The notes below the pieces were generated by a model. That model was given only the letters and a program-made list of their open reading frames with translations. It was not told where the DNA came from and did not search any database. Shown here piece by piece: positions 33,718-45,186 of a DNA stretch of 64,000 bases; positions within the stretch are counted from its first letter, which is position 1, and each line of letters starts with the position of its first letter. The stretch comes from Rhodospirillales bacterium (lineage in GTDB: Bacteria > Pseudomonadota > Alphaproteobacteria > Rhodospirillales > Shumkoniaceae): contig JAHDSF010000030.1 in NCBI GenBank assembly GCA_018432935.1, positions 1-64,000 of the forward strand, written 5' to 3'. A program made the translations under genes and the position numbers.

Positions 33718-35085
33718 ATGAAGGCAGTCGCAACGGCCCTGGTCGCTGCCGGCATGGTTATGGCCGGCCCGGCCCTGGCGCAGGGGAAAAAGTCGCCTCA
33801 GACCGAATACTGGATCAGTGCCGCCACCGGCGAGGGCGCGATGATGGGCGCAGCCATGGCGGGCATGGACCTGGGCGCCATGATGGGCGCCGCGATGATG
33901 GGGAACGTGGGTGCCTTCGGCGGCAATCCGAACAAGCAGCGCAGCCTCACCCTGCAGCTCGCTTCGCCGAAGGCACCCACGGGTGCGCCGCAGGCGGCCC
34001 ACGAAATCCCCGCGGGGATGAACATGGGGACAGCGCTGCCTTTGAAGACGCCGAAGCGCGAACGCCCGGCCGGCCAAGCGCCCTCCGAGCCTTCGGAGGC
34101 GTCTGATCCGGGCGTGCCGGAAACACCAGAGGGCAGGATCACGATTTACTGGGGCTGCGGCGCGAAGGTGCGCAGCGGCCAGCCGCGGGTGCTCGACATG
34201 GCGAGCGCGAACCCCGCCGAGGTCGCCAAGGCGTTCTCCGGACGGTCCAGCCGCCAGCATCCGCTCGGCGGCCGTACCGTGGGCGTGTGGCCGAACCCGG
34301 ACTCCTCGATCAAGGTCCCGGCGAGCGCCTCGCTGCAAGGCGCCCACCGCGTTTCCGGCAACTACACGCCGGACATCAAGTTCACCGTCGGCGCGGCCCA
34401 GGACTTCATGGCCCCGGTCAGGATGACGATGGAAGGCGGGCTGGAGGACGCGATCGTCCTGACGTGGGAGGCGATCCCGACCGCGATCGGCCAGTTCGTG
34501 TCGGTAATGTCGTCGGACGATGAGGGCGGCATGGTGCTGTGGTCGTCGAGCAACGTCCAGGAGCCGGGTTGGGGCCTCCACGACTACCTGCCCAGCGGCG
34601 ACGTCGACAAGTGGGTCAAGGAGGGCGTGCTGATGGCCCCCAAGACCACCACCTGCACCATTCCCAAGGGCATCTTCGCCAAGTCCGACGGCGGCATGCT
34701 GCGCTTCACGGCCTACGGACGCGATCTCAACGTCGCCTGGCCGGAGAAGCCGAAGGATCCGGAATGGGCCGTCAAGCTGCGCCTGAAGTCGACCGCCATG
34801 CTGCCGCTGGGAGCCGGCGAGGAAGAGGAAGAAGAGGAGACCCCGGAGGCCGCCGCGCCGACGATGCCGGCTCCGTTCGCCGGCGTACCCGCAGCGGCGC
34901 CGCCGCCCTCGGGCGGCCGCTCCTACACCGCCATGCCGCGCCAGGCGCAGCCGGTCGACGGCGGCCGCTCCTACACCGCTACCCCGCGGCAGGCGCAACC
35001 GGTCATCGACCCCAACAATCCGGCGGCAACCATCAACAACGTCATCGACGCCGGCAGCAAGCTGATGGGGCTGTTCGGGCGCTGA
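33718..35085 (+). CDS. Secreted protein of unknown function with C-terminal repeats
   Basis: A 455-residue protein with signal peptide MKAVATALVAAGMVMAGPALA and GGGGGGAG before the ATG. After a Met/Gly-rich stretch (GAMMGAAMAGMDLGAMMGAAMMG) comes a body of about 250 residues that includes RITIYWGCGAKVRSGQPRVL. Then come an acidic Glu run, a Pro/Ala linker and two near-identical repeats of GGRSYTAxPRQAQPV. No domain recognised. It is probably periplasmic or surface-associated and is followed after one base by the carboxypeptidase gene. Confidence 0.8.
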   Translation: MKAVATALVAAGMVMAGPALAQGKKSPQTEYWISAATGEGAMMGAAMAGMDLGAMMGAAMMGNVGAFGGNPNKQRSLTLQLASPKAPTGAPQAAHEIPAGMNMGTALPLKTPKRERPAGQAPSEPSEASDPGVPETPEGRITIYWGCGAKVRSGQPRVLDMASANPAEVAKAFSGRSSRQHPLGGRTVGVWPNPDSSIKVPASASLQGAHRVSGNYTPDIKFTVGAAQDFMAPVRMTMEGGLEDAIVLTWEAIPTAIGQFVSVMSSDDEGGMVLWSSSNVQEPGWGLHDYLPSGDVDKWVKEGVLMAPKTTTCTIPKGIFAKSDGGMLRFTAYGRDLNVAWPEKPKDPEWAVKLRLKSTAMLPLGAGEEEEEEETPEAAAPTMPAPFAGVPAAAPPPSGGRSYTAMPRQAQPVDGGRSYTATPRQAQPVIDPNNPAATINNVIDAGSKLMGLFGR

Positions 35086-35086
35086 G

Positions 35087-35878
35087 GTGAGGCGCGCCTT
35101 CGTCATCGCGGCGGCGGTCTGGCTGGCGGTTCAGCCGGCAGCCGCCGCCGAGAACCCGTTCCCCGAACTCGCGCTTTCCTACCTGCTGGAACGCGACGGC
35201 GTTCTCGTGGGGGCGCAGCGGGCCGAGCAGCGGCGGGCGCCGGCCAGCCTGACCAAGATCATGACCGGCCTGCTGGCGATCGAGCGCGGCGACCCCGCCG
35301 CCGTGGTCACGGTGTCGCCGGCCGCCGCCGCCGAGACCGGCAAGCGCCTTGGGCTCAAGGCCGGAGAACGTTGGCGCATGGCCGAACTGCTGGCCGCCGC
35401 CCTGCTGGTCTCGGCCAACGACGCCTGCCACGCCCTGGCCGACGGGGTGGCGGGCAGCGAGACCGCGTTCGTCGCCCTGATGAACGAGCGGGCACGGCAG
35501 CTCGGGCTCGCCGATACCCGGTTCGCCAATGCCTGCGGCCACGATGCCCCGGGCCATCGCTCGACCGCGGCCGACCTCGCCCGCCTCGCCCGTGCCGCCA
35601 TGGCCGACCCACGGTTCGCGGCAATGGCGGCGACGGTGCGGATCGAGATCGCCAGCGCCGACGGTCGGCGCCGATTCACGCTGAACAACGTCAACGAGCT
35701 GGTCGGCCGCTACCCCGGCGCGATCGGCGTCAAGACCGGCACCACGGCCGCTGCCGGGCTGTGTCTGATCGCGCTCGCCCGCCGCGACGGCCGCGAGGTG
35801 CTGCTGGTCATGCTGGGGGCGCGCGAACGCTGGTGGTCGGCAGTCGAGGCCCTCGACGCCGCTTTCGCGGCGCCGTGA
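35087..35878 (+). CDS. D-alanyl-D-alanine carboxypeptidase (short DacF/PBP5-like)
   Basis: This 263-residue protein removes the terminal D-Ala from peptidoglycan stem peptides. It has a signal peptide and the three penicillin-binding motifs: SLTK, SAN (in LVSANDACHALAD) and KTG (in GVKTGTTAAAGLC). The C-terminal membrane-anchoring domain of classical PBP5/6 is missing, so it is likely a soluble periplasmic enzyme. It starts with GTG one base after the upstream stop. Confidence 0.9.
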   Translation: MRRAFVIAAAVWLAVQPAAAAENPFPELALSYLLERDGVLVGAQRAEQRRAPASLTKIMTGLLAIERGDPAAVVTVSPAAAAETGKRLGLKAGERWRMAELLAAALLVSANDACHALADGVAGSETAFVALMNERARQLGLADTRFANACGHDAPGHRSTAADLARLARAAMADPRFAAMAATVRIEIASADGRRRFTLNNVNELVGRYPGAIGVKTGTTAAAGLCLIALARRDGREVLLVMLGARERWWSAVEALDAAFAAP

Positions 35879-37182
35879 CCCGCTACGCCGCCCTTCTCGC
35901 TGCGCTTGCCGCCGTGGCCGCCCAGGCGGTCGGCCTGGTCGGGCCGTTCCAGTTCGACGACTGGCGGGTGATCGTCGACGATCCGGCGGTCCACTCGCTG
36001 GCCGGCTGGTGGACCGATCAGCCGGGCCTGCGGCCGCTGCTCAAGCTCAGCTACGCCCTCAACTGGATCGCCTCGCCGGCGCCGTTCGGGTTCCATCTTG
36101 TCAACCTTCTCCTCCATGCGCTCGCCAGCGCCCTCGTCGTCCATCTCGCCGCGGCGTCCCGTTTCGTCGCAGCCGGGCCGGCAGTGCCGTTGCTGGCCGG
36201 TCTGTTGTTCGCGCTGCATCCGCTGCAGACGGAAGCCGTGACCTACATCAGCGGCCGCTCCGCCTCCCTGGCGGCGGTGCTGGTTCTCGCCGCCACGCTG
36301 GCCCATGCGCGGGCGCGGCCCTGGCTGGCGGCGCTCGCCTTCGCCGCCGCGGTCGCGGCCAAGGAGACGGCGATCGTCCTGCCGCTGGCCCTGCTGGCGT
36401 GGGACCGCTGGGCAGCGGCGGAGCCGCGGGTCAGCCCCGGCACGCTGCGCCGCCTCGCTCCCTCGCTGCTGGTCGCACTGCTGGCGCTGATCGCGATCGC
36501 CGCCACTCCCGTCTACGGCTGGCTGGCCCAGGTCAGCGCCGAGACCCGCAGTCTGGCCGACAACCTGCTGAGCCAGATCGACGCCTGGTCCTATCTGCTG
36601 GCGCGAGCGGCCCTGGTCGGTCCGCCGTCGATCGATCCCGAGATCGCGCCGGCCCACGGCTGGACTGCCGGACTGGCGCTGCGGGGCGCCCTGCTCGCCG
36701 CGGCGGCGTCCGGCGTATGGAGGCTCGGTCGCAATCGGCCATGGTGGCGGTTTGCGCTCGTCTGGCTGGCGGTCGGCCTCTTGCCCACGAATTCACTGAT
36801 CCCGCGCCTCGACGTGGTCAACGAGCGCGCCTTCTATCTCGCCGGCGCCGGCCTGTGGATGGCCGTGGCCGCAGAGCTGGCGGCCCTGCGCCGCGCCGCG
36901 GTGGCAGCCGCGGTGCTCGGGGTGCTCGCCGTCGCCACCCCGCTGCGCTGCCTCGACTACCGCAGCGAGGTCGCGCTGTGGACCGCAACCTCCCGGACCT
37001 CGCCGGGCAAGGCGCGGGTGTGGAACAACCTCGGCTATGCTCTGCAGCTCGATGGCCGGCGCGACGCTGCCGCCGATGCCTACCGGCGAGCGCTCGCCCT
37101 CGAGCCGGGCCACGCCAAGGCGGCGGCCAACCTGCGCGATCTCGGAACGGATGGCGCCGCCTGCTGCACCGGCGTTCCGTGA
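35875..37182 (+). CDS. TMTC-like membrane glycosyltransferase with TPR tail
   Basis: About 435 residues from a GTG overlapping the preceding stop (GTGA). FQFDDWRVIVDDPAVHSLAGWW holds the luminal/periplasmic acidic DD motif of GT-C enzymes, and HPLQTEAVTYISGRSASLA is the hallmark of TPR-linked PMT-like (TMTC/DUF1736-type) transferases. About ten helices follow, and one to two TPR units end the protein (VWNNLGYALQLDGRRDAAADAYRRAL). It probably transfers a sugar from a lipid carrier to a periplasmic target. It converges on glmS. Confidence 0.82.
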   Translation: MTRYAALLAALAAVAAQAVGLVGPFQFDDWRVIVDDPAVHSLAGWWTDQPGLRPLLKLSYALNWIASPAPFGFHLVNLLLHALASALVVHLAAASRFVAAGPAVPLLAGLLFALHPLQTEAVTYISGRSASLAAVLVLAATLAHARARPWLAALAFAAAVAAKETAIVLPLALLAWDRWAAAEPRVSPGTLRRLAPSLLVALLALIAIAATPVYGWLAQVSAETRSLADNLLSQIDAWSYLLARAALVGPPSIDPEIAPAHGWTAGLALRGALLAAAASGVWRLGRNRPWWRFALVWLAVGLLPTNSLIPRLDVVNERAFYLAGAGLWMAVAAELAALRRAAVAAAVLGVLAVATPLRCLDYRSEVALWTATSRTSPGKARVWNNLGYALQLDGRRDAAADAYRRALALEPGHAKAAANLRDLGTDGAACCTGVP

Positions 37183-37186
37183 AGGA

Positions 37187-39010
<1,824 letters not shown>

Positions 39011-39028
39011 CGCTGAAACCCCCTCAAC

Positions 39029-40387
39029 TCACTTGTGGCCGGACTTGGCCGCCTTCTCGCGCGCGCGCCTCTCGCGGAAGTGCCGCGCCCAGCCTTCCTT
39101 CTCGACGTAGGGTCCGCGGGTCACCGCCAGCGCGTCCGCCGCGACGTCCCGGGTCACCACACTGCCCGCCCCGACCATGGCGCCGTCGCCCACCGTGACC
39201 GGGGCGACCAGGCAGGTGTTGGAGCCGATGAAGGCGCCCGCCCCGATGTCGGTATGCGACTTGAAGAAGCCGTCGTAGTTGCAGGTGATGGTGCCGGCGC
39301 CGATGTTCGCCTTGGCGCCGACCCGGGCGTCGCCGATGTAGGTGAGGTGATTGACCTTGGCGCCGGTCTCTACGGAGGCGTTCTTGATCTCGACGAAGTT
39401 GCCGATGTGCGCACCCTCGCCGATCCCGGCGCCGGGCCGCAGCCGCGCGAACGGACCGATCTGGCTGCCCGCCGCGATGCTTGCCCCCTCGATGTGGCAG
39501 AAGGCGCGGATCTCGACGTTGTCGGCGACCCTCACCCCCGGCCCGAACACGACGTTCGGGCCGAGGGTGACGTCCCGCCCCAGAATGGTGTCGTATGCAA
39601 GGAAGACCGTCTCCGGAGCCGTCATGGTCACGCCTTCGGCCATCCAATGGCGGCGCAGGCGATCCTGGGCGATGCGCTCGGCCTCGGCCAGCTCGGCGCG
39701 CGAGTTGATGCCCATCAGCTCTTCGGCGTCGCCCTCGACGTAGGCGCAGGCGAGGCCCTCGGCCCGTGCCAGGGAGACGATGTCAGTCAGGTAATATTCA
39801 CCCTTGGCGTTGGCGTTGCCGACCCGGTCGAGGAGGCCGAACAGGCGGCGGCCGTCGACGGCCATCACGCCCGAGTTGCAAAGGCCCACCGCCAGCTCGG
39901 CGGGGCCGGCGTCCTTGGCCTCGACGATCGCCTCCAGGGCGTTGCCGCCGCCGGTGATCAGCCGGCCGTACGCCCCGGGTATGGTCGGCCGGAAGCCGAG
40001 CACAACCACCGCCGGCTGCGGCGTGGCGCGCCGCGCCGCCTGCATGCGCTGCAGGGTCGCCGCCGAGAGCAGCGGCGTGTCGCCGTAAAGGATGAAGACG
40101 TCGTCGCAGGGGTCGATGGCCTGACGGGCGGCCAGCGCGGCATGGGCGGTGCCCAGGCGCTCGGCCTGGAGGGCTACCGGATGCGGAGCCACCACGCCGG
40201 CCACCGCCTCCATATCCGGGCCCACCACGACGACCATCCGATCCGGCTCGATCGCCGCGGCGGATTCCAGGACCCACAGGATCATCGGGCGTCCGGCAAC
40301 CGGGTGCAGGACCTTGGGCTTCGCCGATTTCATCCGCGTCCCCTGCCCTGCGGCAAGAACGATGACGGCCGTTTTTCCCTTGGTCAT
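39029..40387 (-). CDS. glmU: Bifunctional GlmU: acetyltransferase / UDP-GlcNAc pyrophosphorylase
   Basis: GlmU acetylates glucosamine-1-phosphate and couples it to UTP, giving UDP-GlcNAc. The 452-residue protein has the uridyltransferase loop LAAGQGTRMKS, YGDTPLL and KGEYYLTDIV. The left-handed beta-helix domain carries hexapeptide repeats and the acetyltransferase segment VNHLTYIGDARVGAKANIGA. ATG 40387 is where homology begins; the frame is open further upstream but that part is not conserved. Divergent from gph. Confidence 0.97.
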   Translation of the reverse strand: MTKGKTAVIVLAAGQGTRMKSAKPKVLHPVAGRPMILWVLESAAAIEPDRMVVVVGPDMEAVAGVVAPHPVALQAERLGTAHAALAARQAIDPCDDVFILYGDTPLLSAATLQRMQAARRATPQPAVVVLGFRPTIPGAYGRLITGGGNALEAIVEAKDAGPAELAVGLCNSGVMAVDGRRLFGLLDRVGNANAKGEYYLTDIVSLARAEGLACAYVEGDAEELMGINSRAELAEAERIAQDRLRRHWMAEGVTMTAPETVFLAYDTILGRDVTLGPNVVFGPGVRVADNVEIRAFCHIEGASIAAGSQIGPFARLRPGAGIGEGAHIGNFVEIKNASVETGAKVNHLTYIGDARVGAKANIGAGTITCNYDGFFKSHTDIGAGAFIGSNTCLVAPVTVGDGAMVGAGSVVTRDVAADALAVTRGPYVEKEGWARHFRERRAREKAAKSGHK

Positions 40388-40493
40388 TCCGGAGCGGTCA
40401 TATACAAAAGTTGTCGCGGCGGTTTCTGCGCCCGGACCATGCCACAAGGCCGCAGATGAGGCCAAATCAATTCGTGTTACGGAGCATTGCACA

Positions 40494-41189
40494 ATGAACG
40501 TGCCCGAAAACCCGGGCATCCGCGCGATCGTTTTCGACCTCGACGGGACCCTGGTCGACAGCGCTCCGGATTTGCAGAACGCGATCAACAAGGTCCTCGA
40601 AGAGAAGGCACGGCGCCCGCTGACCACCATCGAGGTCCAGCACATGGTCGGCGATGGCGTCCTCAAGCTGGTTGAGCGCGCCTTCAGTGCCACCGGGGTG
40701 CCGGCTCCGATCGAGGAGTTGCCGGTGATCGCCTGCCGCTTCCTCGACTTCTACGAAGGTCACGATGCCGACCTTACGCGCCCCTATCCGGGGGTAATGG
40801 AAACCCTGGCCCAGCTCCAGGGTGAAGGCATCGTCATGGGGGTGTGCACCAACAAGCCGCAAAGCGCGACCGATGGCGTCCTGGGCAAGCTGGGGCTGCG
40901 CAAGTACTTCCGCGCGGTGCTCGGCGGAGATTCCGTGCACGTGCCGCGCAAGCCCGATCCGCAGCATCTGCTGGAAACGATGCGCGGCATGGGAGCATCG
41001 CTCGAAGCGACGGTCATGGTGGGCGACCATCTCAACGACATACAGTGCGCGCGCGGCGCCGGGATCCCGGTGATCGCCGTCACCTACGGCTATTCACGGC
41101 GCCCGATCCGCGAGGCGAAGCCGGATATCCTGATCGACAGCTTCGCCGATCTCCCCCGCGCCTTGCAGGAATTCGCCGAGCCCGACTGA
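40494..41189 (+). CDS. gph: Phosphoglycolate phosphatase (HAD family)
   Basis: A 231-residue HAD hydrolase with motif I VFDLDGTLVDSAPD, motif II CTNKP, motif III Lys in RKPDP and motif IV MVGDHLNDI. Gph removes phosphoglycolate formed by Rubisco oxygenation or DNA-end repair. GGAG lies about ten bases before the ATG. Motif DLDGTLVDSAPDLQNAIN favours Gph over other small HAD phosphatases. Confidence 0.88.
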   Translation: MNVPENPGIRAIVFDLDGTLVDSAPDLQNAINKVLEEKARRPLTTIEVQHMVGDGVLKLVERAFSATGVPAPIEELPVIACRFLDFYEGHDADLTRPYPGVMETLAQLQGEGIVMGVCTNKPQSATDGVLGKLGLRKYFRAVLGGDSVHVPRKPDPQHLLETMRGMGASLEATVMVGDHLNDIQCARGAGIPVIAVTYGYSRRPIREAKPDILIDSFADLPRALQEFAEPD

Positions 41190-41190
41190 C

Positions 41191-41799
41191 CTACTCCACC
41201 GGCACCAGGCGATCGTCCTCGAGGTGCGCAAGGACGCCGCTGCGGATGTCGAACCGGAACCCGTGGAGGTCGAGCCGGCCCGCCGCAACCGCCTCGGCGA
41301 TCCACGGGAAGGTGAGCAGGTTGCCGAGCGACAACCGCACCACCTCGGTCTCGCAATGGGCGAGCAGATCGGCCGCGGCGACTTGTCCGTGGGACCGCGG
41401 AACCACGACCTCGGCGATCCGCATCCACGGCTCGACGAAGTCGCGCGCCTCGGCCGGCGCCCCCTCGACCATCGCCTTGACGCCGCCGCACTGGGCGTGA
41501 CCCAGCACGACGATGCGCTCCACCTTCAGCACGCGGACGCCGAACTCAAGCGCGGCACTGGTCCCGTGGTAGCCCGCGTCCTGCTGGTAGGCGGGCACCA
41601 GGCCGGCGACGTTGCGCACTACGAACAGCTCGCCGGGACTGGCGCCGAACACCGTCTGCGGATCGACCCGGGAATCCGAGCACGCGATGACCAGTGCATG
41701 CGGCTTCTGCCCGCGCCGGGCGAGCGCCTCGTATCGCGCGCGCTCCTCCGGCCAAACGGTGGAGCGAAAGTGCCGATAGCCCTCAAGCAGACGTTCCAT
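41191..41799 (-). CDS. Beta-class carbonic anhydrase
   Basis: A 202-residue zinc enzyme interconverting CO2 and bicarbonate. Zinc ligands are Cys in ACSDSRVDP and His/Cys in VLGHAQCGGVKAM; the Asp-Arg dyad of ACSDSR is intact. ATG 41799 with GGGGAGG upstream is chosen over a longer open frame. Its stop is one base from the gph stop (convergent). Confidence 0.93.
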   Translation of the reverse strand: MERLLEGYRHFRSTVWPEERARYEALARRGQKPHALVIACSDSRVDPQTVFGASPGELFVVRNVAGLVPAYQQDAGYHGTSAALEFGVRVLKVERIVVLGHAQCGGVKAMVEGAPAEARDFVEPWMRIAEVVVPRSHGQVAAADLLAHCETEVVRLSLGNLLTFPWIAEAVAAGRLDLHGFRFDIRSGVLAHLEDDRLVPVE

Positions 41800-41831
41800 G
41801 CAGGCCTCCCCTGGCCCTTGTCGTGGCTCGG

Positions 41832-42704
41832 TCAGTAGACGGGTGCCCTGCGGGCCGGGATCGCGATCACCACGCCGACCCGTTCTAGCAACTCGGGCAG
41901 GCGGGGACCGCCCAGCACCCGGTATTCCTCCTCGCGCGGCATGGTCAGCTCGTCGAGATCGGGCAGCACGTCGTCCACCACTCCCGGATGGCACATCAGG
42001 ACGGTGCCTTCGGGCGCGTCCTTGAGCCAGCCGCCGAGCAGGGTCAGGTACGGTTCCTTCTCGGCGAATGAGCGGACGCCGCGGAAGGCGGGGTTGATCG
42101 GCACCGCGGCGGCGCGGGCCCGGCGCGCGAAGGCGCGGCCGAGACGGGCGATCAGAAGCGCGCGCGACACCGCGATCCCGCCCCCCATCACCTCACCGTT
42201 GCTCTGCGCGGTCGAGCGCACCGGCACCCCCTTCAGCCGACGCTCGTGAAGTTCGATCACCAGATCGCGCACGACCGGGAACTGGTGCACATGCTGATGG
42301 CCGTCGAGATGGTCCGGCGGCCTGCCCCACACCGCCTCGAAACGGTCGAGCTGTCGCTCCATCTCGTCCCGGATCTCGTCGCGCGGTACCCTGCGGGCGA
42401 GGCACTGCAGGAGGAAGCGTCCGACGCCGGGCAACCGCCCGTCGGGAGCCAGCGCCGCCATGCGGCCCAGCGGCCGCTGCCCGGTCAGCACGAGGTGGAG
42501 ACCGACGGCAAGCCCCGGCGCCTCCTCGCGCAGGAGACTCGCCTCCTCCTCCCAGTAGCGCCCCGTCACCATGCAGCTGGTGGCGGTCAGCCGGCTCCGC
42601 CGCGCCAGGTCCCGGATCGCCCTTCCGATGCCGGGCGCGAGACCATAGTCGTCGGCGCAGAAGACGGCCGAGCGGATCGCCATCGCCGACTTTCCCCTCT
42701 TCAT
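41832..42704 (-). CDS. ChbG/HpnK-family carbohydrate deacetylase
   Basis: A 290-residue YdjC-fold deacetylase. Metal-binding residues are seen in CADDYGLAPGIG (Asp), GLHLVLTG (His) and DGHQHVHQFP (His pair), with MCHPGVVDD near the end. Relatives deacetylate chitooligosaccharides (ChbG) or N-acetylglucosaminyl hopanoid (HpnK). It is divergent from a GtrB-like glycosyltransferase and a membrane glycosyltransferase, which suggests lipid-linked sugar work. AAGGAG precedes the ATG. Confidence 0.85.
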   Translation of the reverse strand: MKRGKSAMAIRSAVFCADDYGLAPGIGRAIRDLARRSRLTATSCMVTGRYWEEEASLLREEAPGLAVGLHLVLTGQRPLGRMAALAPDGRLPGVGRFLLQCLARRVPRDEIRDEMERQLDRFEAVWGRPPDHLDGHQHVHQFPVVRDLVIELHERRLKGVPVRSTAQSNGEVMGGGIAVSRALLIARLGRAFARRARAAAVPINPAFRGVRSFAEKEPYLTLLGGWLKDAPEGTVLMCHPGVVDDVLPDLDELTMPREEEYRVLGGPRLPELLERVGVVIAIPARRAPVY

Positions 42705-42775
42705 GCGGGCTCCTTGGCACCGGTGGCCGGTTCGTTATATAAATCCGCGGTCGCTGTCACCAGGTTTCTCCTGTC

Positions 42776-43777
42776 ATGGACTCCGCCGCCCAGCGCGAGA
42801 ACATGACCGCCGAGCCGGTCCTGTCGGTGGTCGTGCCCGCGTACAACGAAGGCTCCAACGTCCAAGTCTTCTTCGAGGCGCTGGCCCCGGTCCTGGCGGC
42901 GACCGGCGTCTCGTGGGAGGTGGTGTTCGTCAACGACGGCAGCTCCGACGACACCCAGACCTGCCTGCAGGAGATCCGCGACCGCGAGCCGCGGGTGGCG
43001 ATCGTCGAGCTGTCGCGCAACTTCGGCAAGGACTGCGCGCTTTCGGCCGGGCTTGCGCACGCCCGCGGCCAGGCGGTGGTGACCATGGACGCCGACCTCC
43101 AGCATCCGCCGGAAACGGTGCCCCAGCTGCTGGCGCAGTGGCAGGCGGGACACGAGGTCGTGTTCGCGGTGCGCGACGTGCGCGCTGGACAGGGCGCCGG
43201 CTACCGCTTCTCGGCGCGTGCGTTCTACTTCCTGTTCCGCAAGCTCTCCAGCATCCCGATGTCGGTGGAAGGCGGCGACTTCGCGCTGCTCGACCGCCGT
43301 GTCGTCGACATTCTCAACCTGATGCCGGAGCGCCACCGCTTCCTCAAGGGGCTTTATGCATGGGTCGGCTTCCGCCGCACCTCGGTCACCTACCACCAGG
43401 GGGTACGGACGCGCGGCGCCAGCAAGTGGGGCACCCTGCGGCTGGTGCGGTTCGCCCTCGACGGGCTTGCCGCCTTCACCACCCTGCCCTTGCGGGTCTG
43501 GAGCCTGGTGGGTGCCCTCGTCTCCGGATTCTCGTTCCTGTACATCGTCCTCCGACTGATCCGGGTGCTGCTCCACGGGATCGACGTGCCCGGTTATGAA
43601 TCGATGATCGTCGCCGTGCTGTTCCTGGGCGGCATCCAGCTCCTCAGCCTCGGCATCCTCGGCGAGTATGTCGGGCGCGTGTTCGAGGAGGTAAAGGGCC
43701 GGCCGCTCTACGTCGTCCGCAAGCTCCACGGCAGCGAGGCGGCGACCTCGCCGCAGGACAAGGCGGACCCGCCGTGA
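42776..43777 (+). CDS. GtrB/ArnC-type family 2 glycosyltransferase
   Basis: The 333-residue protein has a GT-A domain (SVVVPAYNEGSNVQVFFEAL, VNDGSSDDT, MDADLQHPPE with the metal-binding DxD) and two C-terminal membrane helices around residues 235-300. This is the layout of polyprenyl-phosphate glycosyltransferases that load a sugar on undecaprenyl phosphate. The next gene overlaps by 4 bp (GTGA) and would be the transferase using that lipid-linked sugar. Confidence 0.92.
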   Translation: MDSAAQRENMTAEPVLSVVVPAYNEGSNVQVFFEALAPVLAATGVSWEVVFVNDGSSDDTQTCLQEIRDREPRVAIVELSRNFGKDCALSAGLAHARGQAVVTMDADLQHPPETVPQLLAQWQAGHEVVFAVRDVRAGQGAGYRFSARAFYFLFRKLSSIPMSVEGGDFALLDRRVVDILNLMPERHRFLKGLYAWVGFRRTSVTYHQGVRTRGASKWGTLRLVRFALDGLAAFTTLPLRVWSLVGALVSGFSFLYIVLRLIRVLLHGIDVPGYESMIVAVLFLGGIQLLSLGILGEYVGRVFEEVKGRPLYVVRKLHGSEAATSPQDKADPP

Positions 43778-45186
43778 CGGCTCTGGCCCGTCTCGCCGCG
43801 GTGGCGGCGGCGAGCCTGATCCTGTTGGTGCCGGCGCTGTGGAACGGCTCGATTCTGTTCTATTGGGACAGCGTCGACTACATCTACCTCGCCCACTCCT
43901 TCAAGCTGCCGATTTACCGGACCATGCCCTACGGGCTGTTCGCCGGGATGGCGCGGCTGACCGGGACCCTGTGGGCGGTGGGCGCGGTGCAGGCGCTGCT
44001 GACGGCCTGGGTGCTGCACGAGGCGCTGGCCGTGTTCGCCTCCCCGCCGAAGGCGCTGCGTTGGCTGGTGCCGGTCTCGGTCCTGCTGGTGGTGACCACG
44101 GCGATCGGCTGGGCGGTCGGCCGGCTGATGCCGGATGCGCTCACCGGCGTCGTCATCCTCGGCATCCTGGCGCTGGCGTTCGACCCCGGGCACCTGGGGA
44201 CGGCGCGCCGCGCCTTCCTGGCGGCGATGATCGCGGTCGGGGCGGCGGTGCACACCTCGCACATCGGCGTCGCCCTCGGCCTCGTGCTGGCGCTGGGCGC
44301 CGGCGCCTGGCTGCTGCGCCGCCGCTGGCCCGAGCTGAAGCCGCGTCTGGTGCTGGCGGGCTGCGCCGCCCTGGCCTCGCTGCCGCTGGTGGCGGGGATC
44401 CACTGGGCGGTGACGGGCAAGGCCTTCGTCACCCAGCCGGCCAACGTGCTGTTCCTGGCCCGCCTGACGATGGACGGCCTGGCCAAGCGAACGCTCGACG
44501 AGCTGTGCCCGACGATGGACCTCAAGCTGTGCCCCTTCAAGGACCGCTTTCCGCCGACCGCCAACGACTTCCTGTGGGACCACCAGGCGATCGCGAAGCG
44601 GGTGGCGCCGAGCTGGCGCTCGCTCGATCCCGAGGCCCGGCTGATCATCCGCGAATCGCTGAGGCGGTTCCCCCTCCAGCACGCGTGGACGGCGCTGCTG
44701 CTGACCGGGGACCAGCTGTCCCGGTTCCGCACCGGCGACGGGCTGGTCAAGGACGTGAGCTGGATCGTCGCCGACTCCCTGCAGCGCTACTATCCAAACG
44801 ACCGCGAGCGGTTCCGAGCCTCGCGGCAGCGCGCCGGGATCGACTTCGATGCCATCAACATGCTGCACGTCCCGGTGGCGGCGGCGGGCCAGCTCGGCCT
44901 GCTGGCCGTGCTGTGGCTGGCCTGGCGACGGCGCGAACGCCTGACGTTCGGCTTGGCCGTCGGCTTGGTGCTCGCGTTCCTGGGCAACGCCTTCATCTGC
45001 GGCGCGCTGTCGAACCCCAACGACCGCTACCAGGCGCGCATCGTCTGGCTGGCCGTGTTCGCCTCGGTGGTCGGCGCCGCCCGCCTGCGCGAGGCGTCGG
45101 CAAGCGGAGAGGCGGGCATCGCCCTGCCGCCCGGCCGCCCCTTCGCGGCAGCCGATCGCCGGCGCGTCACTCCGGGCGTTCCCTGA
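43774..45186 (+). CDS. Polytopic membrane protein, probable GT-C glycosyltransferase
   Basis: A 470-residue, roughly 10-12-helix protein starting with GTG inside the GT2 stop. An early periplasmic acidic motif [18 protein letters not shown] and a later loop with [19 protein letters not shown] (conserved-looking cysteines) suggest a GT-C fold enzyme receiving the sugar from the upstream GtrB-like protein. No specific family is recognised, so function is inferred from context. The 3' end overlaps the convergent DUF305 gene by 20 bp. Confidence 0.7.
   Translation: MTALARLAAVAAASLILLVPALWNGSILFYWDSVDYIYLAHSFKLPIYRTMPYGLFAGMARLTGTLWAVGAVQALLTAWVLHEALAVFASPPKALRWLVPVSVLLVVTTAIGWAVGRLMPDALTGVVILGILALAFDPGHLGTARRAFLAAMIAVGAAVHTSHIGVALGLVLALGAGAWLLRRRWPELKPRLVLAGCAALASLPLVAGIHWAVTGKAFVTQPANVLFLARLTMDGLAKRTLDELCPTMDLKLCPFKDRFPPTANDFLWDHQAIAKRVAPSWRSLDPEARLIIRESLRRFPLQHAWTALLLTGDQLSRFRTGDGLVKDVSWIVADSLQRYYPNDRERFRASRQRAGIDFDAINMLHVPVAAAGQLGLLAVLWLAWRRRERLTFGLAVGLVLAFLGNAFICGALSNPNDRYQARIVWLAVFASVVGAARLREASASGEAGIALPPGRPFAAADRRRVTPGVP

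Noticed and set aside
35371..37182. 603-codon frame through the carboxypeptidase gene into the TPR glycosyltransferase
   Set aside because: The first 168 codons are an out-of-frame reading of the carboxypeptidase; the true start is GTG 35875 in the stop overlap.
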